NCBI GenBank assembly: GCA_029009515.1
Contig: JAQXJZ010000001.1
Location: 32,122-96,121, forward strand
Length of the DNA stretch: 64,000 bases
Direction of reading: 5' to 3'
Source of the DNA: a bacterium
GTDB lineage: Bacteria > Bacillota > Clostridia > Christensenellales > Aristaeellaceae
In this document: positions 8,253 through 16,962 of the stretch, piece by piece
Position numbering within the stretch: position 1 is the first letter of the stretch
Layout: every line of letters starts with the position of its first letter
Notes under the pieces: generated by a model
The model's database searches: none
The model's input: only the letters and a program-made list of their open reading frames with translations
What the model was told of the DNA's origin: nothing
Program-made: the position numbers and the translations under genes

Positions 8253-11200
8253 ATGAAGGTGTTTGCAGCGACTGAAAAGCGGGCACAGCGATTCATCGCT
8301 TTTTTTGTGTCTGTTTTTTTGATTCTTGCTTTTATTCCTGCATATGCCTCTTCTGTCAATGGCGTTCAGGTGGTTTCGGCCTCTCTTTCCAGTGAAACCA
8401 AAACCATGAATGGTATGGTGCGTATCTATCTTTCTTCTCTGGGAAACCCTTCTACCCTGAACTTGACAGTACGCGGCAACTACAGCGTCAACGGTCAGTT
8501 TCTCTCCAGCGGTACGGCGCTGACGGTTGGTTTTGATTCCTTCAGCGGTTCCATTACGCTCGGCTATAGCGGACAAACGCGCAATATGGGCAGAAGTTTT
8601 TCCATCCGCCGCCATAGCGCCAGCGGGGCCAATGGCATTCTGATTGCGCAGGCGCGCGAAAGCCAGAATCCTTATCCGGGCGATCTGTCGTTTGAGGTGG
8701 TTGCGACCACCACCGGATATAAGCTGTATACCATCGCACATGTCTATATTGAGGACTATCTCTACGGCGTGCTGCCTTATGAAATGGGCAATTCCAGCAG
8801 CCTGGAGGCGCTCAAGGCGCAGGCGGTTGCCGCACGTACCTATACGGTGCGTATGATGAGCCGCCGTGCTTCCGGCATGTACGACGTGGTGGATACCACC
8901 AGCGATCAGGTTTACCGTGGCACGCCTTCGGGCAACGCCAACTGTGTCAGCGCTGTGGATGCCACCCGCGGTATTGTGCTGATGTATGGCTCTGAATACA
9001 TCACTACCTACTATTCTGCAAGCAACGGCGGTCAGACAGAAACCGCGCGCGGCGGTACGAGCTATGCCTACATGAAGGTAAAAGACGATCCCTTCGATTA
9101 TGCCAATCCCAATTCCACCGTCAAAAGCAAAACCATCTATGCTGATCTGACCAATCCGTCCAATCCTGCACAGCTCGTGAGCCTGCTCAAAACAAAAGCT
9201 GCCAGCAAGCTCAATCAGATGGGCTATTCTGCAAGCTCTTCCAACACAAGGCTGCTTACACTGAAAAGCATAACGCCCCATACCCCCATGTATGCATCGC
9301 CCAGCAGGCTGTACACAAAGCTCGATTTTTCCATGACGGTTGCAACGCCGGCTGTTTCGGGCGTTAATTTGACTGTTACCTGCGATATTTTTGATGAGCT
9401 GGAAAGCATTCTGTCCATGGGCATCCAGTCCTCGGACAATGAGTTGTGGAGCGTGGCCACCGGCACAAACAGCTTCCAGCTGCAGGCACGGCGCTATGGT
9501 CATGGTATGGGCATGAGTCAGCGCGGCGCAATGTACATGGCAAAGCTAGGCTACACCTACGACCAGATTCTTGGTTTTTATTTTGACGGCTGCAGGCGTG
9601 TGCGGCACAGCTTTGTCCAGACGGTTCTCGATTCCTCTTCCAACGAAACGAGCACGGTACAGCCGCCGGCAGATCTGGACGAGAGTTCCAGCTATGCTTG
9701 TCGCGGAATCGTGACCCTTCCCAATGCCTCTTCTGTGCTTGGCATCCGCTCTTCCCGATCCAGCAGCGCCGCGCTTGTAGGTACCGCTGCAAACGGCGCT
9801 ATGGTGGAAGTGCTGTATAACGACGGAAACTGGTGTCAGATCCGCTTTGGTGAAACATGCGGATATGTGCCCGCCGGTTCGCTGATCATTTCCGGTTCTG
9901 CACCTCAGACACAGATGCCGGTCAGCTCTATTTTGGGCTTTGCAACCGTTACGGCTGGAGATTACGTCAATCTGCGCTCTTCCGGCAGCATGAACGGAAG
10001 AGTGCTTGGCACTGCACCTGCCGGAGCTGTATTGACGGTGTTCGGCCGTGAGGGAGCATGGGCGAGAGTGCAGTATAATGCGCTTTCTGCCTATGTCAGC
10101 ACACAGTACATCTCCGCCGTAAGCGCTTCTTATCCTTCCGGCGGTGTATCTTCCGGAAATGCATCAGCAATCATCCGCACCGAGGACGGCGTCTCCAGCG
10201 TTAATCTGCGCGAGTCGCCGTCCATGGGCGCATGGGTGTTGACCCAGATGCCTTCCGGCGCGTCTGTGACGGTGCTTTCGGATGACGGTTCCTGGAGCAA
10301 GGTGATCTATCAGGGATACACAGGCTATGTGGTTTCGTCGTTTGTCTATGGTACTGAGGAAGAGCCTGTTCCGCCGGTGATGGATGACCTTCCTTCTGCT
10401 CCGCCAGTTTCCGCACAGGCAGCCATTGTAGCTACCGAATTCGGCGCGCTCAACATGCGCAGTGAGCCGCGTGCAGGCAGCCTGATTCTCACAACCATTC
10501 CCAAAGGCGTGCAGGTGCAGGTAACCTCGCGCGGAAACGAATGGTCTGCCGTTTATTACAACGGTCTCAACGGCTATGTCGTCAGCAGTTATCTCGCTTT
10601 CGAGCAGCAGAATCATCACCCGGAAACGACGCCTTCCGTGGATGCTGCCACCGTTGTCACGCCAAGCGGATGGCTGAATCTGCGCAGCGAGCCTCGTTCC
10701 GGCAGCCCCATTCTGACTACCATTGCGCCTTATGAACAGGTGAAGGTGCTTTCCTATGGCGCTGAATGGTGCCGCGTTACCTATCACAGCATCACAGGGT
10801 ATGTGATGACACGCTTCCTCTCCTTCGAAGATGAGGAAGAGCCTGAACCGGAACAGACGGTTCAGGCTACGGTAACCACTTCCTCCGGGGCGCTTAATCT
10901 GCGTCTCGAGCCCTCTGCGCTTTCGGCGGTGATCGGTCTGATTCCGCAATACGAAACCGTTACCGTCCATCAGCGCGGAAGCAGCTGGTGTTATGTGACC
11001 TATGATGGCATAAGCGGCTATGTGATGACGGATTTCCTGACCTTCGGGCCGTTTTCCGTTCCCGATGCGGACGACTCTGTCGATAGCGCCTATGTAAACA
11101 CTTCCTCCGGAGCGCTCAATCTGCGCGAATATCCCGGCAGTGCTTACCGCGTCCTCACTGCCGTTCCGCGCGGTGAAGAAGTCTCTGTACTGCAGTACGG

Positions 11201-11780
11201 AGATGAATGGTGTCAGGTGAGGTACAACGGTTGGACAGGCTATGTGATGACGTCCTACCTGAGCTGGCAGAAGCCCGAAACTCCGCCCCGGCCTGCAGAG
11301 CCTGAAAGCACTGCAGCATGGGTTGTTACGTCGTCCGGTTCTCTCAACCTGCGTGAAGGTCCTTCGGCTATGACGCCCGTGCTTGCGCTCATTCCAAGAC
11401 TTGCACAGGTTGAGATCATCGACAAGGGCAACGAGTGGAGTTTTATCCGTTATCAGAGCCAGTTTGGCTATGTGATGACGCGCTATCTCTCTGAGGAATA
11501 TCCCGCCGCGGACACGGAGATGCCCGGAACCGTCATTGCCAATGGCAGCATGAAGCTGGACGTCACCTTAACGCTGCCGCCCTATGCGCTGTATGCCGTC
11601 AATGAGACTGGCTATCCCGTTGATCTGTACCGGATGTGTGAGGAAAGCGGTACTCCTGTTGCCACCATCGAGCCTTGGGACGAAGTGGAAATCGTCCTGA
11701 TCGGCGAAGTGTGGAGTTGTGTTGCATACGAAGGAAGACAGGGATATTGTCAAACCAGATTGCTGAGTGTGATAGAATGA
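8253..11780 (+). CDS. Secreted SpoIID/LytB-domain protein with eight to nine SH3b repeats
   Basis: Probably an exported cell-wall enzyme. SpoIID is a peptidoglycan lytic transglycosylase. A signal peptide (about 1-33, FFVSVFLILAFIPAYA) is followed by a beta region and a SpoIID domain (about 150-450) with LPYEM giving Glu177 at the position of the SpoIID catalytic Glu, AQAVAARTY, YYSASNGGQTE and GHGMGMSQRGA. The rest (about 480-1175) is a chain of SH3b units, typically xLNLRxxPxxxSxVLxxIPxGxxVxV..WxxVxYxGxxGYVMTxYL. I count eight clear copies plus one divergent C-terminal copy. At 1175 residues it is far larger than SpoIID (about 340). GGAAGGAGG precedes the ATG. It overlaps trmN6 by ATGA. Confidence 0.9.
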   Translation: MKVFAATEKRAQRFIAFFVSVFLILAFIPAYASSVNGVQVVSASLSSETKTMNGMVRIYLSSLGNPSTLNLTVRGNYSVNGQFLSSGTALTVGFDSFSGSITLGYSGQTRNMGRSFSIRRHSASGANGILIAQARESQNPYPGDLSFEVVATTTGYKLYTIAHVYIEDYLYGVLPYEMGNSSSLEALKAQAVAARTYTVRMMSRRASGMYDVVDTTSDQVYRGTPSGNANCVSAVDATRGIVLMYGSEYITTYYSASNGGQTETARGGTSYAYMKVKDDPFDYANPNSTVKSKTIYADLTNPSNPAQLVSLLKTKAASKLNQMGYSASSSNTRLLTLKSITPHTPMYASPSRLYTKLDFSMTVATPAVSGVNLTVTCDIFDELESILSMGIQSSDNELWSVATGTNSFQLQARRYGHGMGMSQRGAMYMAKLGYTYDQILGFYFDGCRRVRHSFVQTVLDSSSNETSTVQPPADLDESSSYACRGIVTLPNASSVLGIRSSRSSSAALVGTAANGAMVEVLYNDGNWCQIRFGETCGYVPAGSLIISGSAPQTQMPVSSILGFATVTAGDYVNLRSSGSMNGRVLGTAPAGAVLTVFGREGAWARVQYNALSAYVSTQYISAVSASYPSGGVSSGNASAIIRTEDGVSSVNLRESPSMGAWVLTQMPSGASVTVLSDDGSWSKVIYQGYTGYVVSSFVYGTEEEPVPPVMDDLPSAPPVSAQAAIVATEFGALNMRSEPRAGSLILTTIPKGVQVQVTSRGNEWSAVYYNGLNGYVVSSYLAFEQQNHHPETTPSVDAATVVTPSGWLNLRSEPRSGSPILTTIAPYEQVKVLSYGAEWCRVTYHSITGYVMTRFLSFEDEEEPEPEQTVQATVTTSSGALNLRLEPSALSAVIGLIPQYETVTVHQRGSSWCYVTYDGISGYVMTDFLTFGPFSVPDADDSVDSAYVNTSSGALNLREYPGSAYRVLTAVPRGEEVSVLQYGDEWCQVRYNGWTGYVMTSYLSWQKPETPPRPAEPESTAAWVVTSSGSLNLREGPSAMTPVLALIPRLAQVEIIDKGNEWSFIRYQSQFGYVMTRYLSEEYPAADTEMPGTVIANGSMKLDVTLTLPPYALYAVNETGYPVDLYRMCEESGTPVATIEPWDEVEIVLIGEVWSCVAYEGRQGYCQTRLLSVIE
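9684..11777 (+). repeat. Tandem SH3b cell-wall-binding repeats (coding)
   Basis: Eight repeats of about 65-90 residues, plus a ninth degenerate one at the C-terminus, lie within the SpoIID-domain gene. Repeats 4-8 are most alike, sharing LNLR or LNMR near the start and GYVMT or GYVVS near the end. They are separated by acidic or Pro-rich linkers. SH3b domains usually bind peptidoglycan. Confidence 0.85.
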
Positions 11781-12523
11781 TGGAACAGAATTTGTTGAAA
11801 GATGGGGAGCGGGTGGATGACCTGCAACGCAACGGCCTGAGAATCATCCAAAGCCCCTCCGCCTTCCGTTTTGGTATGGATGCAGTCCTTCTTGCGGATT
11901 TCACCCGTCTGCGCCCGCGTGACCGCGTTGCGGATTTCGGAACCGGCACAGGAATTCTTCCGCTTCTGCTAAGCCAGAAGGATGAAAGCTGTACCTTTGA
12001 GGCCATTGAACTGCAGCCGGATATGGCTGATATGGCCACCAGATCCGTACGGCTGAATGGTTTGGATGACCGTATTCATGTGCATGCCATGGATATGAGA
12101 CAGGCTTATGAATTGCTTGGCTATCAGAGCATGGATGCCGTGATCTGCAATCCGCCGTATGGGAAAAAAGGAGGCACGCTGGGGAGCGAAACTGCCTCCG
12201 TGCTTCTTGCACGGCATGAAACCGACTGCACCATCGACGACGTAGCCAAAGCTTGCGCTGCATTGCTGAAGAATCACGGCAGGCTGAGCATCGTGTTTCC
12301 GGCGCAGCGGCTGCTTGAATTGTGCGATGCGCTCAGAAATCACAGGCTTGAGCCAAAGCGAATCCGCATGGTATGTGCGCATGTGGACAAGCCGCCGTAT
12401 CTTGTGATGATTGAGGCTATGAAGAATACAAAGCCGCATCTGCTATGGATGCCTCCGCTGGTAGTCTATCACGCGGATGGAACGGAAACAGACGAAATCA
12501 AGCGCATTTATCACCAGATCTGA
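11777..12523 (+). CDS. tRNA1(Val) (adenine37-N6)-methyltransferase TrmN6-like
   Basis: SAM-dependent N6-adenine methyltransferase of the YfiC/TrmN6 family. It contains the N-terminal VDDLQRNGLRIIQSP, FRFGMDAVLLADF, the SAM loop ADFGTGTGILPLLL and the adenine-binding NPPY (CNPPYGKKG). The track opens the frame at 11675, but the ATG at 11777 overlaps the preceding stop as ATGA and gives the standard N-terminus and 248 residues. The 3' end overlaps the convergent SpoVB-like gene by 26 bp. The tRNA target is taken from the family. Confidence 0.85.
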   Translation: MMEQNLLKDGERVDDLQRNGLRIIQSPSAFRFGMDAVLLADFTRLRPRDRVADFGTGTGILPLLLSQKDESCTFEAIELQPDMADMATRSVRLNGLDDRIHVHAMDMRQAYELLGYQSMDAVICNPPYGKKGGTLGSETASVLLARHETDCTIDDVAKACAALLKNHGRLSIVFPAQRLLELCDALRNHRLEPKRIRMVCAHVDKPPYLVMIEAMKNTKPHLLWMPPLVVYHADGTETDEIKRIYHQI

Positions 12524-13805
12524 ATTGGTTTCGCCTCCAGCGCATGAGCCAGAGAACTGACAGGAGGATGGAAAAAAGCTGAGCCGTGTAGTTTGCATAC
12601 ACAACACCATGAATTCGCATCAGTGGATTGGCGGTCCAGTGCCACGTCAGCAAAAGCATGAGCACAGAAGAGATACAGCTGATTCCCATAGATGCATTCT
12701 GGAGTCCGAGTGCAGACAGCACGTTTCCTGTCATGTGACCCGCAGCCATCAGCACGGTCAGCGGCGCGCACAGCCGGAACAGCTCCGTCAGCTCCGGCAG
12801 GCGGTAGATCCTGCTGGCTGCAAAAGGCGCTACAACGTGGATTGCCCCTGCGCACACCGCCGCAGTTGGAAGGCAGGCGGCGGCACAAAGCATAAGCAGC
12901 CTTTTCAGTTCGGATGGATGTTCCTCTGCTTTGGCGATTTTGGGGAGCGAAACCATGGAAAGCGCACTTGTGAAAACGCCCGGAAGCATCAGAATGGGCA
13001 TTACCATGCCGTTGAGCATGCCGAGCCTTGCCGTAGCCTCCGCCGCAGCCAGACCGCTTGTTTGCAGCCTTGAAGGAATCAGAATCGCTGTAAGAGAACG
13101 CAGAAGGGTTTGTATCAGCCTTGAAACGGTTGTTGGAAAGGCAAGCTTCACAATCTGGTTGCTTGCGTCTCTCAGTTCACCGTGATAAGAGCGCTTGGTA
13201 TGCAAAGAGGTCATGACCAGAACAAGCCCGATGATTTCCGCTATGAGCGTTGCTGCTGTTGGAACGGCGGCAAGCCATCCAGCAGTGAGCGAGTAAAGCT
13301 GGCGCAGCATCAGAAATGTGAGCGCAAATCTTACAATCTGCTCCATAAGTTCGCTCGCAGCAGGAAGCAGGCTCTGACCCGTTCCATAACAATAGCCATT
13401 CAAAACGGCCGAATAACCAAGAATCAGTACGCACGGTGCAGAAAACCATAAGGATGGCAAAACGCGCATATCTCCTGTCAAACCTGCAAAAACGGGAGAG
13501 AGAAGCCAGAGAAGGGGAATCAGAACCAGAGAAACGCTCCTGGCAATGCGAAGCCCTGCATACATGGGAACCAACCGTTCCTTGGTTGCGGCTTTTGCTG
13601 TCATTCGGCTGATCGCTGCCGGAAGACCGGACGTGAGCGGCGCTATGATAACCATGTGCACGCTTTGCGCCAGTTCCATTACGCCCATGACCTCTGCGCC
13701 GAGCAATCGCGAAAGCATTACGCGCATTGCAAGACCCAAAGCGCGCACAACTGCGTTCACACCAGTCAGAATCACGGTTTGTTTCTTTGCCCCCGAAAAC
13801 ATCAT
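12498..13805 (-). CDS. SpoVB-like polysaccharide flippase (MVF/MOP superfamily)
   Basis: Polytopic membrane protein with 12-14 predicted segments. SpoVB-family proteins flip lipid-linked cell-wall precursors during spore cortex synthesis. The N-terminus (GVNAVVRALGLAMRVMLSRLLGAE, then PAAISRMTAK) is typical. At 435 residues it is shorter than Bacillus SpoVB (about 520). GGAGG lies only 2 nt before the first ATG, so the second ATG (13802) is probably used. It is convergent with trmN6 and divergent from the dCMP deaminase gene. A general MurJ-like role is possible. Confidence 0.82.
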   Translation of the reverse strand: MMFSGAKKQTVILTGVNAVVRALGLAMRVMLSRLLGAEVMGVMELAQSVHMVIIAPLTSGLPAAISRMTAKAATKERLVPMYAGLRIARSVSLVLIPLLWLLSPVFAGLTGDMRVLPSLWFSAPCVLILGYSAVLNGYCYGTGQSLLPAASELMEQIVRFALTFLMLRQLYSLTAGWLAAVPTAATLIAEIIGLVLVMTSLHTKRSYHGELRDASNQIVKLAFPTTVSRLIQTLLRSLTAILIPSRLQTSGLAAAEATARLGMLNGMVMPILMLPGVFTSALSMVSLPKIAKAEEHPSELKRLLMLCAAACLPTAAVCAGAIHVVAPFAASRIYRLPELTELFRLCAPLTVLMAAGHMTGNVLSALGLQNASMGISCISSVLMLLLTWHWTANPLMRIHGVVYANYTAQLFSILLSVLWLMRWRRNQFRSGDKCA

Positions 13806-13824
13806 CGCTTCGCCTCCGTAGCAA

Positions 13825-13850
13825 AGCGTATGAGAGAAAAAAGGAAAAAT
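13825..13850 (-). promoter_or_regulatory. Possible sigma-E-like promoter of the SpoVB-like gene
   Basis: On the minus strand CATACGCT (plus 13825-13832) resembles the sigma-E -10 CATACA-T, with an AT-rich stretch containing GTATTTTT upstream. Sigma-E control would suit a SpoVB-type gene, but the match is partial. Confidence 0.3.
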
Positions 13851-13910
13851 ACATACGAATGCAGAATGATATGCATCATCTGCCGTACATCAGAAAGCGA
13901 GGCGTTTGCC

Positions 13911-14375
13911 ATGGCTCAGTGGGATAAGTGGGATATCCGGTTTATGAAAATGGCGTATGTGATCTCCGAGTGGACAAGCTGCAATGTCGAAGGACGAAGC
14001 ATCGGCTGCGTCATCGTCAAGGATAAGCGGATCATGACCACCGGCTACAACGGCGCTCCCGCCGGTCTGCGCACCTGCCGCGAGCGCGGCGAGTGCATGC
14101 GCAGAAAGCTCAACATTGAATCCGGCACGCGCGCCGAGGTGTGCTATGCCATTCATGCTGAGCAGAATGCCATCCTGCAGGCGGCCAAACTTGGCATTTC
14201 CATCGACGGCGCCACGTTGTACTGCACCCATCAGCCCTGTTCCGTCTGCGCAAAGATGATCGTCAATGTCGGCATCAAGCGCGTTGTGTATCAGCAGGGT
14301 TACCCTGATAAATTCTCACTGGAGATTTTTGAGGAAGCCGGAGTGAAGCTGGAGCAGTTTGATCTGGAAGTATAA
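13911..14375 (+). CDS. Deoxycytidylate (dCMP) deaminase
   Basis: Zinc enzyme converting dCMP to dUMP for dTMP synthesis (ComEB family). Zinc and catalytic motifs are HAEQNAI and CTHQPCSVC; the substrate loop is GYNGAPAGL. The track opens the frame at 13656, but the ATG at 13911 (MAQWDKWDIRFMKMAY) gives the normal 154-residue protein, and upstream residues are not conserved in type. The upstream SD is weak (CGAGG). It is a single-gene unit ending at a strong terminator. Confidence 0.92.
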   Translation: MAQWDKWDIRFMKMAYVISEWTSCNVEGRSIGCVIVKDKRIMTTGYNGAPAGLRTCRERGECMRRKLNIESGTRAEVCYAIHAEQNAILQAAKLGISIDGATLYCTHQPCSVCAKMIVNVGIKRVVYQQGYPDKFSLEIFEEAGVKLEQFDLEV

Positions 14376-14381
14376 AAAAGG

Positions 14382-14412
14382 CCGGTCTGGCGAATGAAGC
14401 CAGACCGGTTTT
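14382..14412. terminator. Bidirectional terminator between dCMP deaminase and DUF6062 genes
   Basis: Perfect 10-bp stem CCGGTCTGGC/GCCAGACCGG with a 7-nt loop. It has TTTT downstream on the plus strand and a run of A (14375-14380) upstream that becomes a T-run for the minus-strand gene. Confidence 0.9.
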
Positions 14413-14414
14413 GA

Positions 14415-15161
14415 TTACTCTGTTTTCTGCTTTTCCGGTGCAATGCAGGCGCTGCGCAGACGGTTGATGGTGCGTTCCAGCGCATTGCGGCTGTTTCCCC
14501 AGGGCTTGTCGTGGTTGCGGTAGTCAAACTTGAGCGTGAACCACTCCAGATCCTTTTCGTCCTGAGAAAGATTCTCTTTCACGAGTGAAAGCAGACTTTG
14601 GGCAAACAGCTGCTGATTGGCAGCATTCAGATGCTTCTGCGCATGCCTGAGGAGCTCGGCAGCATGGGGCAGACACACGCCCTTGGAGCTTTCCCACCTT
14701 TTCCTGAAGGCGGTATCCGTCTTCCACAGATGCAGGAAGGTGTACAGGTAGCGCTGCATGTGGCTGTTGATATCCTCGCAGATGACGCAGGTGGAACTGA
14801 GTTTTTCAAAGGCTTCGGTCAAAGCCTCCAGCCCTTCGCCCTTGGCTCCAAAGAGTCCCCTGCGCTTGCCGTCGGGAATCAGCTTATCCATGGCGTCCAG
14901 TTTTTTGAGCAGTTCCTTGCTGTGCGAATCGGTCAGCAGCGCATGCCCAAGGCGGTTCTGCATCATGAAAAGCTGCTGATGGTGTTTATCGCAGATGCCG
15001 GTTTCGTTCACCCGGATGCGCGTGTCGGGCTCCATCACGCTGCCGCCAAGGCTGCGGTCGATTTCCGTTTCTTCACACTTCTGGTACAGTGCGCAAAGAG
15101 GACAGCAGCTGTCAAGCTCCATGGCTTCCCATACAGGAATTGTATCGAGATGATATTGCAT
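14415..15161 (-). CDS. DUF6062 family protein
   Basis: A 248-residue soluble protein whose start (MQYHLDTIPVWEAMELDSCCPLCALYQ) is typical of DUF6062. It has paired cysteines that could bind metal: CCPLC near 20, GICDKHH near 58 and CVIC near 125, with a later CLPHA. The middle is helical and rich in charged residues. The function is unknown. It stands alone between a terminator and a divergent gene. The SD GGAGG precedes the ATG. Confidence 0.75.
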   Translation of the reverse strand: MQYHLDTIPVWEAMELDSCCPLCALYQKCEETEIDRSLGGSVMEPDTRIRVNETGICDKHHQQLFMMQNRLGHALLTDSHSKELLKKLDAMDKLIPDGKRRGLFGAKGEGLEALTEAFEKLSSTCVICEDINSHMQRYLYTFLHLWKTDTAFRKRWESSKGVCLPHAAELLRHAQKHLNAANQQLFAQSLLSLVKENLSQDEKDLEWFTLKFDYRNHDKPWGNSRNALERTINRLRSACIAPEKQKTE

Positions 15162-15285
15162 ATTCAGCCTCCATCAAGTATAATGACAGTAATCATATCG
15201 TAGCAGATTGCCGCCCAAAGCGCAACCTCTCATAGTGAGAATCTTTCTGTCATAAACTCCTGCAAAAGCTTTCGGGAGGAGCCAG

Positions 15286-16116
15286 ATGGAAAGAAGAACA
15301 CGTGTATATCCGGCCAGAAAACCCTTCAGCCGCTGGATCAGTCTTTTTTTGTTGCTTCTATCTGCTGTATTGATGGTTTCAGGCGTTGTTTTGCCGCGGA
15401 CGCAAGATGACCTTTCCATCCTTCGCATTCCGCAGGCAACCACGCCGCCTGTGGATACACCGTTTGATGATGCTCCGGCCAGCAGAGAAATCACCCTTCC
15501 TTCGTCCCAGTGGTATGCGCTGCAGCTTGGCGCGTTTGAGGATGCGGAGGCGGCCCGGAAATGCGCTGATCAATTTACTGCGCGCGGGGCAGGCGGATAC
15601 ATCTGGCAGGATGCACGCTATCGCGTTTTGGCTGCTGTATATCCTTTGAAAGAGGATGCGCAGCAGGTGAGGCAGCAATTGGATTCCCAGCATGGGGTTG
15701 ACAGCTATCTCTATTCCGTGGATCTTCCTGCGCTGAAACTTCGCCTGAACGGCATGCAGGGACAGCTGGATATCCTTGAAGCGGCCTTTGTTCACGCTTC
15801 TGATCTGGTCGTTCAATTGCAGCGTCTGAGCGTGCTGATGGATCGCCAGGAACGATCCGTCGATGAGGTTTTGACGGAAACTGCGCAGATCGGGCAGCTG
15901 CTTCAGACGGTCTCACAACGGCTGAAGCAGCGATTCACCGTTCCGCGTCCTGCGTGTGTGGAAGGCTTGATTGCCAGCTTTGACAGCTTTTTGTCCTTTG
16001 CGTTGGACATGGACAGCAGCACAAGTTTGGTGAAGCTGGGAAGCGCTTTGAAGCGCCAGACGCTGTCATCATTGCATGCGCTGAAACAGATTTACGATAC
16101 TTTAGGCAATACATAG
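15286..16116 (+). CDS. SPOR-domain membrane-anchored protein
   Basis: The basic N-terminus (ERRTRVYPARKPFSR) is followed by one membrane segment (about 17-36) and a Pro/Thr-rich linker. A SPOR domain covers about 82-150 (WYALQLGAFEDAEAARKCADQF, ending LYSVDLPAL), then an alpha-helical tail to 276. SPOR domains bind denuded septal or cortex peptidoglycan, so a role in division or spore-wall remodelling is likely. GGGAGGAG precedes the ATG. It lies only 12 nt before the DRTGG gene and may share a transcript with the hydrogenase signalling cassette. Confidence 0.8.
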   Translation: MERRTRVYPARKPFSRWISLFLLLLSAVLMVSGVVLPRTQDDLSILRIPQATTPPVDTPFDDAPASREITLPSSQWYALQLGAFEDAEAARKCADQFTARGAGGYIWQDARYRVLAAVYPLKEDAQQVRQQLDSQHGVDSYLYSVDLPALKLRLNGMQGQLDILEAAFVHASDLVVQLQRLSVLMDRQERSVDEVLTETAQIGQLLQTVSQRLKQRFTVPRPACVEGLIASFDSFLSFALDMDSSTSLVKLGSALKRQTLSSLHALKQIYDTLGNT

Positions 16117-16128
16117 GAGGTTGTTGCA

Positions 16129-16488
16129 ATGACAATCCGGGAGCTGGTTACTCTGTTGGATGCACGTGTACTCTTGGGTGAGGAGAAGCTGGATCAGGAG
16201 GTCAGTTCTGGCTTTGCCAGCGACCTGATGAGCGACGTGCTGGCTTTTGTGAACGACAAAACGGTGCTGATTACCGGTCTTACCAATGTGCATGTCATGC
16301 GCACCTGCGAAATGCTCGACATCCACTGCATTGTTTTTGCCAGGGGCAAGGTTCCTTCCGAGGAAGTGCTGGAAGAAGCCGAAGAACTGGGCATTGTGGT
16401 AATGACCACCAAACATACCTGCTACAACACCTGCGGCCTGATGTATCAGGCTGGAATTCGCGGTACTGATCGCCGCACCGGCGCCTGA
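16129..16488 (+). CDS. DRTGG-domain protein 1
   Basis: A 119-residue stand-alone DRTGG-type domain (TIRELVTLLDARVLLGEEKLDQEV). DRTGG domains also occur in phosphotransacetylase and CBS proteins, where they probably bind ligands; their role next to hydrogenases is unknown. AGGAGG precedes the ATG. It is the first gene of a five-gene cassette (DRTGG, HATPase, sensory hydrogenase, DRTGG, PHP) that recurs beside HydABC in clostridia. The C-terminal half has CYNTCGLMYQAG, similar in layout to the second DRTGG protein. Confidence 0.8.
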   Translation: MTIRELVTLLDARVLLGEEKLDQEVSSGFASDLMSDVLAFVNDKTVLITGLTNVHVMRTCEMLDIHCIVFARGKVPSEEVLEEAEELGIVVMTTKHTCYNTCGLMYQAGIRGTDRRTGA

Positions 16489-16505
16489 GCGCAGAAAGAG
16501 GACAA

Positions 16506-16937
16506 ATGATGCAAGGAAGTATCTTGAGCCATTCTTATGATGTGAATGCCGGCGAATTCCAGACGGCGGGCGACGCCTCTGCCAGCATCAAGCGCAAACT
16601 GAAGCAGATTGGTGTGAACAGCACGGTTCTGCGCAGAATTGCCGTTGCCAGCTACGAGGCTGAACTCAACCTGATCATTCACAGCCACGGCGGAAAGCTG
16701 ACGCTGGATATGACGCCTGAAGCCATTATCCTGACCTCTTCCGATGTTGGTCCCGGTATTGCTGATATCAGCAAGGCCATGCAGGAGGGTTATTCTACCG
16801 CGAGCGAAGAGGCCCGCGATCTGGGTTTTGGCGCTGGTATGGGTCTGCCCAACATGAAGCGCAATGCGGACACCTTCGGCATTGAAAGCGAACTGGGCAA
16901 GGGCACGACCATCCAGATGGGATTTAGCCTGAAGTGA
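16506..16937 (+). CDS. Anti-sigma-factor-like HATPase (RsbW type)
   Basis: A 143-residue GHKL ATPase domain without histidine-kinase dimerisation helices. Motifs are AVASYEAELNLIIHSHGG (N-box region), SSDVGPGI (G1) and GFGAGMGLPNMKRNAD (G2), ending in GKGTTIQMGFSL. RsbW/SpoIIAB-type proteins phosphorylate anti-sigma-factor antagonists or bind sigma factors. A role here in passing on the sensory hydrogenase state is inferred from position. It starts 17 nt after the DRTGG gene. An adjacent ATG at 16509 is an alternative start. Confidence 0.82.
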   Translation: MMQGSILSHSYDVNAGEFQTAGDASASIKRKLKQIGVNSTVLRRIAVASYEAELNLIIHSHGGKLTLDMTPEAIILTSSDVGPGIADISKAMQEGYSTASEEARDLGFGAGMGLPNMKRNADTFGIESELGKGTTIQMGFSLK

Positions 16938-16962
16938 CGCTCCGTAGCGTTGGAGGTTTTTG

